Part shown: piece after piece, positions 1 to 10,800 of the stretch
How the letters are laid out: the number at the start of each line of letters is the position of its first letter
Numbering within the stretch: the stretch's first letter is position 1
Source: Ampelomyces quisqualis
Taxonomy: Eukaryota; Ascomycota; Dothideomycetes; Pleosporales; Phaeosphaeriaceae
NCBI GenBank assembly: GCA_018398575.1
Contig: JAGTXZ010000008.1
Coordinates: 2,294,001-2,358,000, forward strand
Reading direction: 5' to 3'
Length of the DNA stretch: 64,000 nucleotides
The notes under the pieces: generated by a model
The model's database searches: none
Seen by the model: only the letters and a program-made list of their open reading frames with translations
Told to the model about the DNA's origin: nothing
Made by a program: the position numbers and the translations under genes

Positions 1-163
1 GACTGCGGCAGGTGGGGTGAATGAATCACCACTACTCATCATGGCTCGTGCACAACGTCGTCGTGGGATGGCATAGCGGCTGCCTGGAAAGGTAGTGTAT
101 AATAACTTGTATCTGACAGTGTGCACCTTCTGTCCTGAGCTTCCTAAGAGAGAACTTGAAAAC

Positions 164-609
164 AATGTCTTCTCACTCCAAAGCAACCTTTATCCAAATT
201 CCCGAACCTCAAGGCCAACAACAAACCCTGCCTACCGAGCCCTCCGCCCGCATCCCAGATGAAGAAATACGCATCGAATTCTGCACACCTTTTGACGCTG
301 AGAAGATAGTTAGTTGAACATGTCCCGAGTACGCCCATGTTTTTGGAGAGTGCGCCCTCGGCTAGGGCCGTGTATATGCATTGTGGCTTTGTCGAGTGTG
401 GCAAGGTGGCCATGGTGAGGTGGGGGCCGGGCGATGTGACTGAGAAGGTGGAGAGGGAGAGGAGGAAGAGGTTGGAGGAGGAGGGGGGGAAAGACGGGGT
501 TGAAGTCGAGGTTGCGGAGAAGGGGGGTTTGGAAGCTGGAGCGTGGCAGCAAGGCCGCATGATGGCATCGCACCCAGTGGACAAGGATGCCATGTTATCC
601 GGGAGTTGA
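164..609 (+). pseudogene. Broken GNAT-family N-acetyltransferase
   Basis: The first reading frame opens with an ATG at 164 and gives about 50 residues resembling the start of a fungal GNAT acetyltransferase (…IRIEFCTPFDAEKI…), then hits a stop at about 316. A second frame from about 337 resumes with SAPSARAVYMHCGFVECGKVAM, which resembles the end of the GNAT fold (the conserved 'S-x-A-x-x-x-Y-x-x-x-G-F' block). The 100 or so residues between these parts, including the acetyl-CoA binding motif, are absent, so this looks like an internal deletion plus frame loss rather than an intron. The tail after the GNAT block is glutamate/lysine rich. Family assignment rests on the short motif alone. Confidence 0.5.
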
Positions 610-941
610 TGCGGTAATGCATATGCAAACATGGTGTAGCTAGGCGCTTCGTGAGAAAGCTCACAATTGAATCATCTCATTACACCAAGACGATCGATTT
701 GTGGTCATCTCGAGTTTTCAATTCGTCTGGATTGTGAACGTCAAGTCTATATGACCTCACACCTTCAAACTTTGCGATTCGCAATAACACTTCAACGCCG
801 CTCTTTCGCTCATCAAGAATTACAAGCCATGTCCAATTCCAGACAGACCAATCCCAAAGGCTGTAGCCTATGCTCCTTATGGTCAGAGCACCAAGCACCC
901 CTCAATATCTGCACACGTTGAAAGAACTGTCGACTGGACCA

Positions 942-1395
942 TCAATGCTGTCGTTTGTAGCCGCCAGATGCTTTTGGTCCCCATCCTTTGTCTTTGCTGC
1001 CCCGGTACAGTCTCATCGCCGCTTCCCTCTCGGCCCGCTTGCTGACAGTTCGAGCCAGAAGGAAGAGCCATGGAATAAAGAACAACATGACTAGTAGGAG
1101 CATGATACCTATCAGAATCTTGGGGTGCAGCCCCCGTGGTTTCGTGCGCCCCGTGGGGACAAGTGCCGGGCATGCCACCTGGTGGTTCTCGTAGAAGGCT
1201 GCAAGCTGCATCTGGTTGTTGGCCCAAACTTCTTCGCGGATGGCTTTTAGGATTGCTTCCCTACAAACATTCAGCCAAGTTTATGTGGTCTTGTACATGG
1301 ACTAACGTGGCGGGTTCCTGCGCGCTGTCCCGGGCCTGGCATATCGCAGCGGTTGGCAGAAGGACAGCGGGTATGAGCGCAGTCGTGGGTTTCAT
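942..1395 (-). CDS. Small single-pass membrane protein, unknown function
   Basis: Two exons (1395-1307 and 1260-942) join across a 46-nt intron with a GTTAGT donor and TGTAG acceptor, giving 135 residues. The start is the ATG that begins a hydrophobic signal-like segment (MKPTTALIPAVLLPTAAICQA). A second strong hydrophobic span (about residues 85-107, IGIMLLLVMLFFIPWLFLLA) is followed by a basic tail, which predicts a short lumenal or extracellular part and a cytosolic basic C-terminus if the first segment is cleaved. I recognise no family. An upstream in-frame ATG at 1470 exists but would bury the signal-like segment. Confidence 0.6.
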
Positions 1396-1496
1396 GGTAG
1401 TGGAAGGTGTAACACGGGTGTTTATCCAAGACCCGTAACTATGCATAGTTAACGTAGGCGATGGTTGCAATGGAGGCGGGCAGGGATTTCGGAGAG

Positions 1497-1866
1497 GCTA
1501 TGACGAAACCATCTCAAATGTGGCATACCTGATGATGGCGCATATCAAAAGTAAGACGCTGGGAACGCTGGAAACATCGCTTGCTGGTGACAGTAAGCAA
1601 CCAATCTCTATTAGCGTTCGCATTGCATCCTGCTGGCGTACGAGGCTCATGCCGTTGTGTGAGGCGATGAAGTGATTGATGATGTCATCTATCGTGAGGT
1701 TGGAGACAGTGTGGTGCGGTCAGAAGACTCACTCGGAGGTTTGTGATCTGAAAACGCGGAATTTCGCTACCTCACGCGCTGCGAGACGAGCAAGTCGTGT
1801 TGGTGGTGATTGTGGTTGGACAATCGGGAGCGGCGAAAAATGGGCGTGAAGAGGTCGGCGAGGCAT
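1497..1866 (-). CDS. Possible small two-exon protein, unknown
   Basis: An ATG at 1866 opens a 45-codon frame (MPRRPLHAHFSPLPIVQPQS…), and an open frame at about 1700-1497 reads like coding sequence (DDIINHFIASHNGMSLVRQQ… followed by a hydrophobic stretch SVLLLICAII). A GTGAGG donor near 1776 and a GATAG acceptor near 1698 would join them in frame with an intron of roughly 85 nt; other donors (GTGAGT near 1732) do not keep frame to the same acceptor. The N-terminus is proline/arginine rich and could be a mitochondrial presequence. I recognise no family. It could also be an upstream part of the neighbouring membrane-protein gene. Confidence 0.3.
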
Positions 1867-2091
1867 GTTTGGTGATTGTAGAGACCTTTCGGCAGTAGAA
1901 AAACGTGGGGAGAGTTTGGGCAGGTAGGTACCCTACACGCTAGATACGAGCTTCGTAGATGGAAGTTGCGGTGCTTTCGGGCATTGTCTCCGTGGCGCTT
2001 GGTGTGCTTGAAATAGCTTTGCGAGAGTGTTTTTCTTAGTCCCGTGGCTCTGGCCTGACTAAAATCGTGATTGTTCTATTGTGTTACACTT

Positions 2092-3191
2092 CTAGCGGAA
2101 GTAAACGGGCGCCGTCGCTTTCGCCATCATCCATGCTTCATCCAGAGCTTGCACAACCTCATCAGGCAACAATCCCTTCTCCAGATCCGCCAAATTACTC
2201 TCAAGCTGCGAGAAGCTGCTCACACCAATGATGATGCCATCATTTCCGCCCTTTTTCCTCGTCTTCAGCTCCGAGTGATGAACACACCACCTGAGCGCGA
2301 TCTCGAGCAAGGTGAGATTGTGCTTCTGCGCCACGCCCTCAACGAGGCGAAGTGCTTCAAAGTTGGAGTTCTTGAAGTAGCGATTACGGTACATCTCACC
2401 GATGCTGGAGTTCTGTGCGAAGCGACCTTCCGAGGGAGCAATGTCTGCCGACTTGATCTTTCCACTGAAGAGTCCACCAGCCAGGGGATTGTAGATGACA
2501 ATGTCGATGTTGTACTTCCGGCAGCAGGGAATGAGTTCGGGCTCAATGGCACGAGCTTCAATGTATGTGAGCGTCAAGATCAATGGAGAATTGACAGTAC
2601 TCACTAATGGCATTGTACATGGCCTGATAAATGGTAGGCTTCACCCATGCTCGCTCACGACAAATATTGTAAACCTCGGCAACCTCCCAGGCAGCAAAGT
2701 TGGAAAGTCCTAGTTGGACGAACTTGCCCTGCTTGTGAAGCTCGTTGATCGCACCAAGGGTCTCCTCGAAGGGCGTCGAATGGTCTGGGGCATGCAAGTA
2801 GAAGATGTCTACCGCATCTGTCTCCAGCTCCTTCAAGGATGTGGTGAAGAGCTCTTTCAGCTTCGCTGGCTTGTGAGTCCCTGGCTCGGTGGGATAGACC
2901 TTGGTGGCGAGGGTAAGACCACGATGTTTCCACTTGGCGTCTCGAGTCCAGGCTTCCTGTGCACCGCCAACATACATGCGCGCAGTGTCAACCTCGTTGT
3001 AGCCCCTTGACTGGAAGTGGTCAAGATGCTTGTTGAATTCATCAAGAGAGGTCATTCGCGCTCCCGTAGATGCGTCGGGACCTGGGCAGTAATTAGTCGA
3101 AGCTTAGCATCGTGCATGCGGTGCCGTGTATACCGAAGGTCATCAACCCCAGGATGACACGATCGGCCGGGTTCTGCGCAATCAGAGGCAT
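2092..3191 (-). CDS. Aldo-keto reductase, AKR7 (aflatoxin B1 aldehyde reductase) type
   Basis: NADPH-dependent reduction of aldehydes and ketones, probably cytosolic. Three exons (3191-3134, 3081-2605, 2555-2092) with introns of 52 and 49 nt give 332 residues, the normal AKR7 length. The first splice restores the family signature LMTFGPDASTGARMTSLDEF and the second restores YNAITRAIEPEL. The catalytic tetrad is visible at about D51 and Y56 (DTARMY), K80 (LATK) and H116 (FYLHAPD); the C-terminal half has the YNPLAGGLFSGK and GVSSFSQLESN cofactor-binding segments. It stands alone with no biosynthetic cluster around it, so a general detoxification role is more likely than a pathway-specific one. 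Substrate is not deducible. Confidence 0.93.
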
Positions 3192-4634
3192 GTTGTGTCA
3201 GTGCTGTTTCTTTGCGACAGATTGCGAGTGAAGGAACTGGACGACGGTTATTTTATGACATGTCTTTCCGGAGCGATTAGCATCGTGATGACGACAGTGG
3301 GGTTCCTACACCCCGCGCCTCGGAGTGAAGCCACTTCTATCTATCTCCGGGCTTCACATGTTCAATCCTCGCTGACTGATCTGTCTGGCAGTGCGATGCT
3401 TGAGATTCGCAGAATGCGCCATGTTCCTTTTTGCGGTATGTACAGCCATGCAGCATGCCAGGCCGTCACTGTCCCAGTCAAGGAATGAATCAGTCCGACA
3501 CAGATGGCCCAGTTTGACGGAAAAGGCGACTTGGGCATTTCGATTGGCTGCTCGCTTTCGCCCTCCAACCCCTTTCGCTCATGGTGGCGGCGGAGGCAAG
3601 TGTCTCACGAACAGCTGCGAAGCACACCGGAAAGATGCAGGAACATGCATTCTCCCGTGGCCGTGCGAACGGTTTTCCAACAGCATGGCTCAAACCCCTG
3701 GGCCCTGGGGGCAGCCATCAATCATCATTCACACGTCTGCTCCACTGACGTCGCGAGCGGGCCGATAACGACTAGGAAGTCCAAGGAACCAGCACCTGAC
3801 CAGCAGACGTCCGCTATCCTGACTCCACCCTGCAGCTAGCATGCACCGTCACACGAAAACACTCCACTAGATCGTTGGCAGCATCGTCGACAACTGTGCC
3901 CAGGATCGTCCCGCACCGTCCCGCCGCAGTTCTGTACAGCACAGGTGCCACGTAGCAGCGACGCAGGTACGCAGCAGAGTCGCACTTCAAGGGCAAGACT
4001 CGCCTCAAAGGGGCCGCATCCGCCATATATCATGCCCGTCCGCCCTGGAAGATGTTTCCAGCGTCCTACATGCCCATGCCACGACCTTCGACGGCCGCCA
4101 TGAGCTGATCAGCTGGAGCCCGAAGTGTCATGTGGCCCACGCAGCCACCCCTCCGCAAACTTGCGAATCAGTCATTTGGTCGCACACCATCAGGCAGGCT
4201 CTCGTCTGATTGGAGCGCAGACCGCAGTTGCAAGGTGCTTCCAGTGAGGCCCGTTTCTTGATTTGGCTCCAGGCCATGCTGTCGCATAGCGTTATTGGCA
4301 TTTTGGCGTCGACGCCGCAAGCTGCGGTGCACACTCACTCCCTTGCTAGACCTTTGTCTTCACGCGACTGCATAGTGTCCAAGCCTCTTTCTCTTCTGCT
4401 CCCAGTCCACTACCATCTATCCCTTGCCTGAGACATCCGGGTCCTTGTCAAAGTCATTGGCTCGTCTCGCGCTTCTTTAAGTAGCACCTTTGCACCCCTC
4501 GTTGCGGACATAGTCGCTTCAGCGCCAATCCCGAACTTCGGCCTCGAATGCCGAACACTGACCAGAACTTTTGTCCCATCTACTGGTCGCAAACCTTGAG
4601 CGCATAAGAATCCGAGGCTGGACTCGTGGTCGCT
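3192..4634. other. Intergenic, no gene seen
   Basis: About 1.4 kb between the divergently transcribed aldo-keto reductase and the basic protein gene. All frames break up with no family similarity or plausible exon chain. It presumably holds both promoters. Confidence 0.5.
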
Positions 4635-5630
4635 ATGTGCTGGTGTTTCAACTTTGGCTTTTCGAGCAAGAAAAAGCGACACCGCGCGTCGTCAGTAGAG
4701 AAGAAGAGGAAGGACGGCACGGATGAACCAATTCACGGGAAAGGTAAAGCAGTTGTCGCCGAAGTCTCGGAGAAGCGCAAATCGGGGGAGAACCATGGAA
4801 AGAGAACGTCTGGGGAAAGTTCCAGTCCACGCTCATCGCGGCGCGAGAAGAAAGAGCAGCGCCCTCGGTCGCAGCACCACTATGACAACGCACACCAAAG
4901 CCGCGAGTCGTACAGGCCGCCGTCTCTGAACGTCGAGGCACCTGAGGTGTGGCATCGCACCGTCGGTCCCAGTAGCATCAACTCGTCACAAGAAGCGTTG
5001 CTCAATCCACGACCTCACCGCAGCACACACCAGCGGCAGCGACATGCTAACCGCACGTCGCAAACCACTTTGCGCGGGCGCGGAGCCAAGAGAGATCCTC
5101 CGCAAAAATCCAAGTCCAAGAAAACTATCCGCCCTGAGCCTTCACGGGGATGGTCCCTCTTTGCGCCTTCTCCACCAAAGACGCCAAAACGCGAGCACCG
5201 CAACTACCAGACCTTGGACTCTTCGCCCCGCAGTCACCGCTCGTCACGGCAATATCACTCTTCACAATCGACAACTGAACCTCCTCGGTCTCAACCTCGC
5301 CGCAGGGCCTCTCGTCAACATGATCGCGAAGCACCTAGCTCTCGCCAGACACGCTCTCGCACACCGAATACGACTGCGCGCCGCGTACCAGATCGTCGCT
5401 TCGCTGTCCTAGCGGCAACTAATCAAGCGCTCGAGAATGTGAGGAGAGAAGCATTTGCGCAACCTTCGCCGCCGCCCCGGCGGGACCGATTGAGGCGGTA
5501 TGAGGGCATGACTATCCCGGCCAACCAGATACCATTTTCATGGGATTGCGTGAGCAATTCGCAGACTTCGACCGGACATGGTACTACAGCTGGCGAGTCG
5601 AGTAGTCGACAGAGGCGGTCGCGACGTTGA
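4635..5630 (+). CDS. Basic, low-complexity protein with Cys-rich N-terminus, unknown function
   Basis: A single exon of 331 residues. I chose the ATG at 4635 because the frame above it has no other ATG. The protein begins MCWCFNFGFSSKKKRHR: clustered cysteines next to a polybasic patch, which is typical of palmitoylated membrane-anchored proteins, though this is inference. The rest is rich in Ser, Arg, Pro and Gln (many SRR, RSR and KK stretches), with no recognisable domain. A more ordered segment near the C-terminus (RFAVLAATNQALENVRREAF, then RRYEGMTIPANQIPFSWDCV) looks like the conserved part. The strong Arg/Ser bias could alternatively indicate an RNA-binding, nuclear protein. A T-rich tract follows the stop. 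Confidence 0.7.
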   Translation: MCWCFNFGFSSKKKRHRASSVEKKRKDGTDEPIHGKGKAVVAEVSEKRKSGENHGKRTSGESSSPRSSRREKKEQRPRSQHHYDNAHQSRESYRPPSLNVEAPEVWHRTVGPSSINSSQEALLNPRPHRSTHQRQRHANRTSQTTLRGRGAKRDPPQKSKSKKTIRPEPSRGWSLFAPSPPKTPKREHRNYQTLDSSPRSHRSSRQYHSSQSTTEPPRSQPRRRASRQHDREAPSSRQTRSRTPNTTARRVPDRRFAVLAATNQALENVRREAFAQPSPPPRRDRLRRYEGMTIPANQIPFSWDCVSNSQTSTGHGTTAGESSSRQRRSRR

Positions 5631-6344
5631 GATGTTGTATTTTTTTTTCTTTTTTCTTTTCGCGCACACACGGCGGCTAGCCGCATAGTTTGTGGCACGA
5701 GGCGTTGCTTGTTCTGTTGTTTTGTCCCTTGTTCGAATATGGATACCCCAGAGCATTACATGTAGTAGCTTCCGCTTCGGTTTTATGTTTAGGATACCCT
5801 TGCATTATTTTCCTCCCGTCTGCGCACATGGTTCACGTTGGCGTTGCATATGGTCATCTGCTGCGAATGACAATCATCTCACGTGACCATGGCTGCCATT
5901 CCGCCACACCAATGCTGCTGCATATAAGATCGAGTTCGCCAAGTAAACCCCTAGTTGATCGGGCATTGCATTGCCATGTGCCCCTCTGCCTGAGCATCGC
6001 CGTGAGAATACAAATATCAACCGCCGCCACAGGTCTGATGACATTTCAATTTGTAGACATGGAAAAGATTCCTAGTGACCTAGCATTTGATGTTCAAGCA
6101 TAATCTAGCTCACCATCTTAATCATGATGCTCCTGACTGGGCTGTATGATTGGGATCCGTCCCCTCTGAGAGACTCAGCTTGGTGGGAGCGGATATCCAA
6201 TGGCCTTTCCAAGCCCATGCGCAGTTTCGTATCGTGGACAACAAAAAAAGCAGACGAGAAAGGGAAGGCTCTTGGAGACATTGGAACACAACGAGCAGTA
6301 TACCTACATGAGAGTCTTGGGTCAAAAGAGCACGAGGAAAAAGC
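5631..6344. other. Intergenic, no gene seen
   Basis: Downstream sequence of the basic-protein gene and 3' flank of the tRNA. A plus-strand open frame at 6124-6411 has no recognisable similarity and runs into the tRNA gene, so I do not call it. Confidence 0.4.
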
Positions 6345-6349
6345 AAAAA
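6345..6349 (-). terminator. RNA polymerase III oligo-T terminator of the tRNA
   Basis: On the minus strand a run of five T lies 12 nt past the tRNA discriminator base, and another T5 follows a few bases later. This is the expected Pol III stop signal and supports the 3' end assigned to the tRNA. Confidence 0.7.
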
Positions 6350-6379
6350 GAAATGATGCAGTACGAGCGGGGAGGATCG

Positions 6380-6432
6380 CTGGTTGGTTGTTAGGGAGGG
6401 CTCGAACGTAGGATGCGCCGATGAGAACTTAC
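6380..6432 (-). other. Spliceosomal-type intron inside the tRNA T loop
   Basis: The insertion starts GTAAGT, has CCCTAAC about 11 nt before its end, and ends CCAG. These are the donor, branch-site and acceptor signals of the protein-gene introns in this window, and 53 nt is their typical length. Removal at exactly these GT/AG borders regenerates the T loop TTCGATC between GGGAG and CTCCC. It contains CGTTCGAGCCC, close to a Pol III B box. How, or whether, it is removed from the transcript is not shown by the sequence. Confidence 0.75.
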
Positions 6433-6450
6433 AACTCCCGACCTTCTGCG

Positions 6451-6467
6451 CTTCGCATCCCTGTGAA
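6451..6467 (-). other. Canonical anticodon-loop tRNA intron
   Basis: 17 nt between position 37 (A) and 38 (C) of the tRNA, the standard site cut by the tRNA splicing endonuclease in nuclear pre-tRNAs. Confidence 0.85.
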
Positions 6468-6914
6468 TGTAAAGCAGACATCATAACCACTAGACTACGC
6501 TCGCTTTGAGGTGTTTTGGTCAATCGGGGAATTGTTGCATGTCTATTCTTATTGACTGCGCGCGGAGAGGGGAATGGGTAGTGCTCGGCTGGAATCGTTG
6601 GCGACAGACGGGTCATGCTGCATGACGAAAGGTTGAGAGCGGGGCAGCAAGCGGGGCTGGAAACAATCTTTTGGCCGGCTAGTTGCGAACGATGATGCAA
6701 GGCTTCGACTAGATGTTACATACACCGTCAATGTTTGAAAACAACATGAATACCATTCTTCAACGCCTGAGAAAGCTACAGTAGAAAGTATCTATCGTTT
6801 GTTCACACGGACCTCGGCTTCCATCCGAACCCAGCCTCAGGCTGCCATTCCATCATCACCACCCAGCCCTACCATCTCACACCCACTACCACACCCACTA
6901 CCACAGCCCGCAAA

Positions 6915-7607
6915 ATGTCCCAAAACCTCTTCACAAAAGCGCCTCTCCTGCGCACTGCAGCCCGACGCTCACTCTCTCGCGCCGCAACCGCGAACTATTC
7001 CTCCACCGCCAGCAACCGCGCCCCGAAACCCGCAAACCTGCGCACCCTCATCCGCCAAACCGCCCTCCGCCTCAGCACAACCACACCCCAACGCACCTCC
7101 TACCCAGCATCCCCACAATTCCACGCTCCATCGCCGCGCGCCCGCACCCCAAGCCCACCGCCACCCTACCACCACCGCGGCACCACGATCCGCGCGCCCA
7201 CAGAGACATGGACGCGCTTCTCGACGCCCTACACGCTCTCGTCGATCCGCACATTCACGTCCTCGGCCGCCAAACCCTTTGCCTCCGAAGCCCCCCCGCA
7301 GCTCTCGCCTCACGTGCAATCCCGCGTCGACGCACTCATGGAAGACATGTCGGACCTGTACGGCACCGCCAAAGACGAGTTCGACATTGCGTTGGAAGAG
7401 AGCGAGACGAATAGCTCGTATGCGGCGGACGATCGGGCCGCGGCGAGAGAGGCGTTGGATAGGCTTGTTGCGTACTACGATGCGAGTGTGCGGGGCGAGG
7501 AGCAGGGTGTGGCGGAGGAGGTGAGGAGACGGGTTGGCGGGAGGGTGAGGGAGTTGGTGGCTGGGGTGGAGAGGATGGAGGACGAGGTTTTGCATGGGCA
7601 TCATTGA
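6915..7607 (+). CDS. Probable mitochondrial protein, unknown function
   Basis: A single exon of 230 residues starting MSQNLFTKAPLLRTAARRSLSRAA, which is rich in Arg, Ser and Leu with no acidic residues and fits a mitochondrial presequence. Residues to about 125 are low complexity (Pro, Thr, Ser, Arg). The C-terminal 100 residues (QLSPHVQSRVDALMEDMSDLYGTAKDEFDIALEE… ) are acidic, helical and lack Cys, suggesting a small coiled or helical-bundle domain. I recognise no family. The gene converges on the helicase gene with about 250 bp between stops. Confidence 0.75.
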   Translation: MSQNLFTKAPLLRTAARRSLSRAATANYSSTASNRAPKPANLRTLIRQTALRLSTTTPQRTSYPASPQFHAPSPRARTPSPPPPYHHRGTTIRAPTETWTRFSTPYTLSSIRTFTSSAAKPFASEAPPQLSPHVQSRVDALMEDMSDLYGTAKDEFDIALEESETNSSYAADDRAAAREALDRLVAYYDASVRGEEQGVAEEVRRRVGGRVRELVAGVERMEDEVLHGHH

Positions 7608-7853
7608 GGCGAGGAAGATACCTCCAGGTTGGGACAGGGCCTCCAGGCTGGAGCGGGACTGTAGTGATGGAGAACTTGGACTGGACATGATTTCACACCA
7701 GATGCGCACACAGACCAATTTCATCCTCGGTAGAGATTCCATTCAAGTAAATACTCCATCTACCTGCCAACGTTCCACCACGTAAGAATGCTAAACACAT
7801 CAAAACGCCAACCCAATGCAAACGTGCCTCCCACCTCCCGCCTCACACTAACC

Positions 7854-10800
7854 CTAAGAAGGCCGTGGCTTTGGCATCGAACTGTTCTTAACACTCCACC
7901 CCTGCATTGTCCTCCTCGTACCCAGCGTCTTCCTCTGCGCCTGACTCATCGACGTGGTGTGAAACGTCGACGCCGCTCGGAACCCACATGTTGTTGTTGT
8001 GGCGGTGACAGACGACGATTGCTTTACCGGACTCGCTGGCTCTGTAGCCTCGTTCCCAAGCGCCGAGTCTTCGGTTTCAGGTTTGGTCGGCGAGCTGGAC
8101 AGGAGAACATATCTCGTGCTCTCCATACCAGCTGGGTCGCTACGTCTAGGCTTACTGGGCATCGGTCGATTTCTCAGCTTGTAGTCTGGAACGGAGAGAG
8201 GTTGGAAAGGTCTCGGTGGTCGTGAGGTGGACGACTGGACGTTGGACATGTCACAAAGTGGCGTGGTATTTGGGAGGGAAGACTGTGAGCGCTGCAATGA
8301 TGGCGGCCCTGTAAAAGCCGCCGATTGCTCTACTTCCTCTGATGGTGTGCTTGTAGAGCGTTTGGCGAAGAAGGTCGTAATGGCACCTTGGCCAGCTGCT
8401 CGTGGTTTGACCTTCTGCGCCGGGATAGGTTTCGCTTCTGCTTTCTTGTCTGCTTGATAAGCTGATCGTCCAGTTTCTGTGTCATGTGCGGTAGCAAGCA
8501 TACGCATGCGCTCGGCTTCTCGTTGCATGACTTGCAGGTTGCCCAGATCTCGAGCGCTGGTGAACCCTGTTTTTGCGCTTTGCATCGTAGTAGAAGCCAT
8601 GGAGAATCCAGAGGTTCTGTTCATGGTTACCGCAACCAAGTCATTGACCTCAAGTTTGCGTCGCTTCGAACCCGCTGCACCATGGAGACCCGAACCCTTT
8701 GGCTTGTCGTCCCAGGACGTACCCCAGCTGGAGTCATCCCCATCGATTTCCTCCCTAGTGGCAGGCCAATAATCGTCCTCAGGGCGTTCGAGTTGACCGC
8801 GGGCGATATTAATCTCTTCAGCAGTAGGACATGGTCTTCGCAAGATCTGTGCTAGGTCTGGTATCGTCGATTTTTTGAAGGCAAGATCTGGCCCTCGCTG
8901 CCTGAAATGCTTTTGTACGCTTCGCTCTGAGATGAAGCCCGATAGTGTAGTCGTCTCCTGGCCTTGTCCCATTTGCTTGATAGGGCAGCTGAGATAGAGA
9001 AAGCCTTGTGCACGAGTCATGCCTACATAGAGCAAGCGTCTTTCCTCATCGTGGTCCTCCGCTCGCGAGTGTGGTATCGACCCGTCGTACATTGCTGGTA
9101 TGAAAACTACCGGCCATTCCAGGCCTTTTGCAGCATGAATGGTAGAGATGGTGACCTGCTCGATTTCGCCACCATCTTGGTCGGTGACACTAGAGAGGGT
9201 CACATTCGCGAGAAATTTGGAGAGAATGTCGGCTCCAGTGTCGGGTCGCTGCTCAATGCCCTCCACCACAGGCAGAGCATCGTCATTAATCTCTTCTCCG
9301 TCAGCCATCGCTGTGGCCATCTGTGTCGCCTGCGCCACAAGCTCCTCAACGTTCGCCCATCGATCTTGCCAGTTCTCTTTATGCGTCTGCTTGAGGTACG
9401 ACTCGAAGGATATCTTCTGGATGATGTGGCCTATGATGTCGTAAAGGTTACAGTGGTCGCCATTAGCAGGTATCAATTTCTCCCGCGCGGTGAGAATGAC
9501 ATTCACAAATTGTTCAATGCCTTTCTGCGCTGGACCTGAGATTTTGGCTTCCGGACGCCTTCGACCTTGCGCAGTGTCGAGCACCATCTTCCACAATGTG
9601 ACCTTCTTGACTTCTGCCTCCTCAAGCAGTGCTTTGACCGTGGTATCCCCTACCTTCCGAGAGGGTAGATTGATCACGCGTGCCACCGCATCATTATGCT
9701 CAGGCTGACTCACGACGCGCAGATAGTCTAAAATGATCTTGATCTCGGCACGGTCGAAGAATCTCGTACCAGCCACCATTCTATAAGGAACACCGGCTTG
9801 TCCTAGCGCTCTCTCAAATTGGAGAGAAAGCTGACTCGAGCGCAGCAGAATCGCATAATCGTTGTAATTCAGCAGGCCAGCTGCGAGGGTCTTCGTCCGA
9901 ATCATTTCCTCGACTGTCCATTTTGCTTCTACCTGTGCGGAAACGAGATGGCGGAGGGTAGGGGGTTCTCCCACTCCGTGTGTTGCGAGTAATGCCTTCT
10001 GTGGACGGCTCTCGTCCTGCTCGATGACCGCCAAGGCTGAGTTGAGAATACACCCGGAAGACCGATAATTGTTTTCGAGATTAATGACAATGGATTCTGG
10101 GAACTCATCGCGCATGCGGAACAAGTTCTTGATCTCAGCTGAGCGAAAGCTGTAGATGCTCTGGTCTGGATCGCCCACGATCGTGATACGTCTCGTACTA
10201 TGGGCCAATAGTTTCATAAGCTCGTATTGAATGTTGTTGGTGTCTTGATACTCGTCGATAAGTACTGCCTGGATTGTGGAAACACAGGAAGGGTGACGCT
10301 TGAGGAGATCAACGCATCGCACAAGAAGATCGTCGTAGTCGAGGAGATTGGAAGCCTTAAGATGTTCCTCGTACGATGAATAGACATTCGCAAACTCGTT
10401 GTCATTCACATTTTTGGATGTTGCGCGAAACTGATCCGCGGATATGCCCTTGGATTTGAGTCTGGAAATCCTGGAGCGCGCATGGCTAGGTTCGACGGTA
10501 TACTGCGAGCGCGTGACGATGCGCTTGATTATAGCTTTGCTGTCGTTTGTATCGGCAATCCCAAAGTTTTTGTCGATTCCAATCTCCTGTCCGTATCGAG
10601 AAAGAAAGCGACGTGCGACCGAATGGAAGGTACCCAAGATCAGTTTGGCCTCCAGTTTGTTCCCAACGAATCCTTTGATCCGCTCTTTCATTTCCTTCGC
10701 CGCTTTAATCGTGAAGGTACAGACAATAATGTTCCATGGCTGAAGACGTTCGTGGATGACATGGTACGCGACGCGTGCAGTGAGTGTCTTGGTCTTTCCG

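Larger units (their letters stand above)
6362..6504 (-). tRNA. tRNA-Val(UAC) with two introns
   Basis: A full cloverleaf can be drawn on the minus strand: acceptor GCGAGCG pairing with CGCTCGT (6504-6498 with 6369-6363, one G-U), discriminator A at 6362, D arm with GTGG loop, anticodon stem TCTGC/GCAGA with loop TT-TAC-A-C (anticodon UAC, valine), variable AGGTC, T stem GGGAG/CTCCC and T loop TTCGATC. Two segments interrupt it. A 17-nt insertion (6467-6451) sits at the canonical 37/38 site and is the usual nuclear pre-tRNA intron. A second, 53-nt insertion (6432-6380) lies between T-loop positions 55 and 56 and looks like a spliceosomal intron. The A box (TAGTCTAGTGG) is intact; the genomic B box is split by the T-loop insertion. 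All stems pair once both insertions are removed, so the gene does not look decayed. Confidence 0.88.

Noticed and set aside
144..632. 162-codon minus-strand open frame
   Set aside because: Antisense to the GNAT remnant, composition is the reverse shadow of a Glu/Gly-rich tract, no motif.
6124..6411. 95-codon plus-strand frame opposite the tRNA flank
   Set aside because: No family similarity, overlaps the tRNA gene and its Pol III terminator on the other strand.
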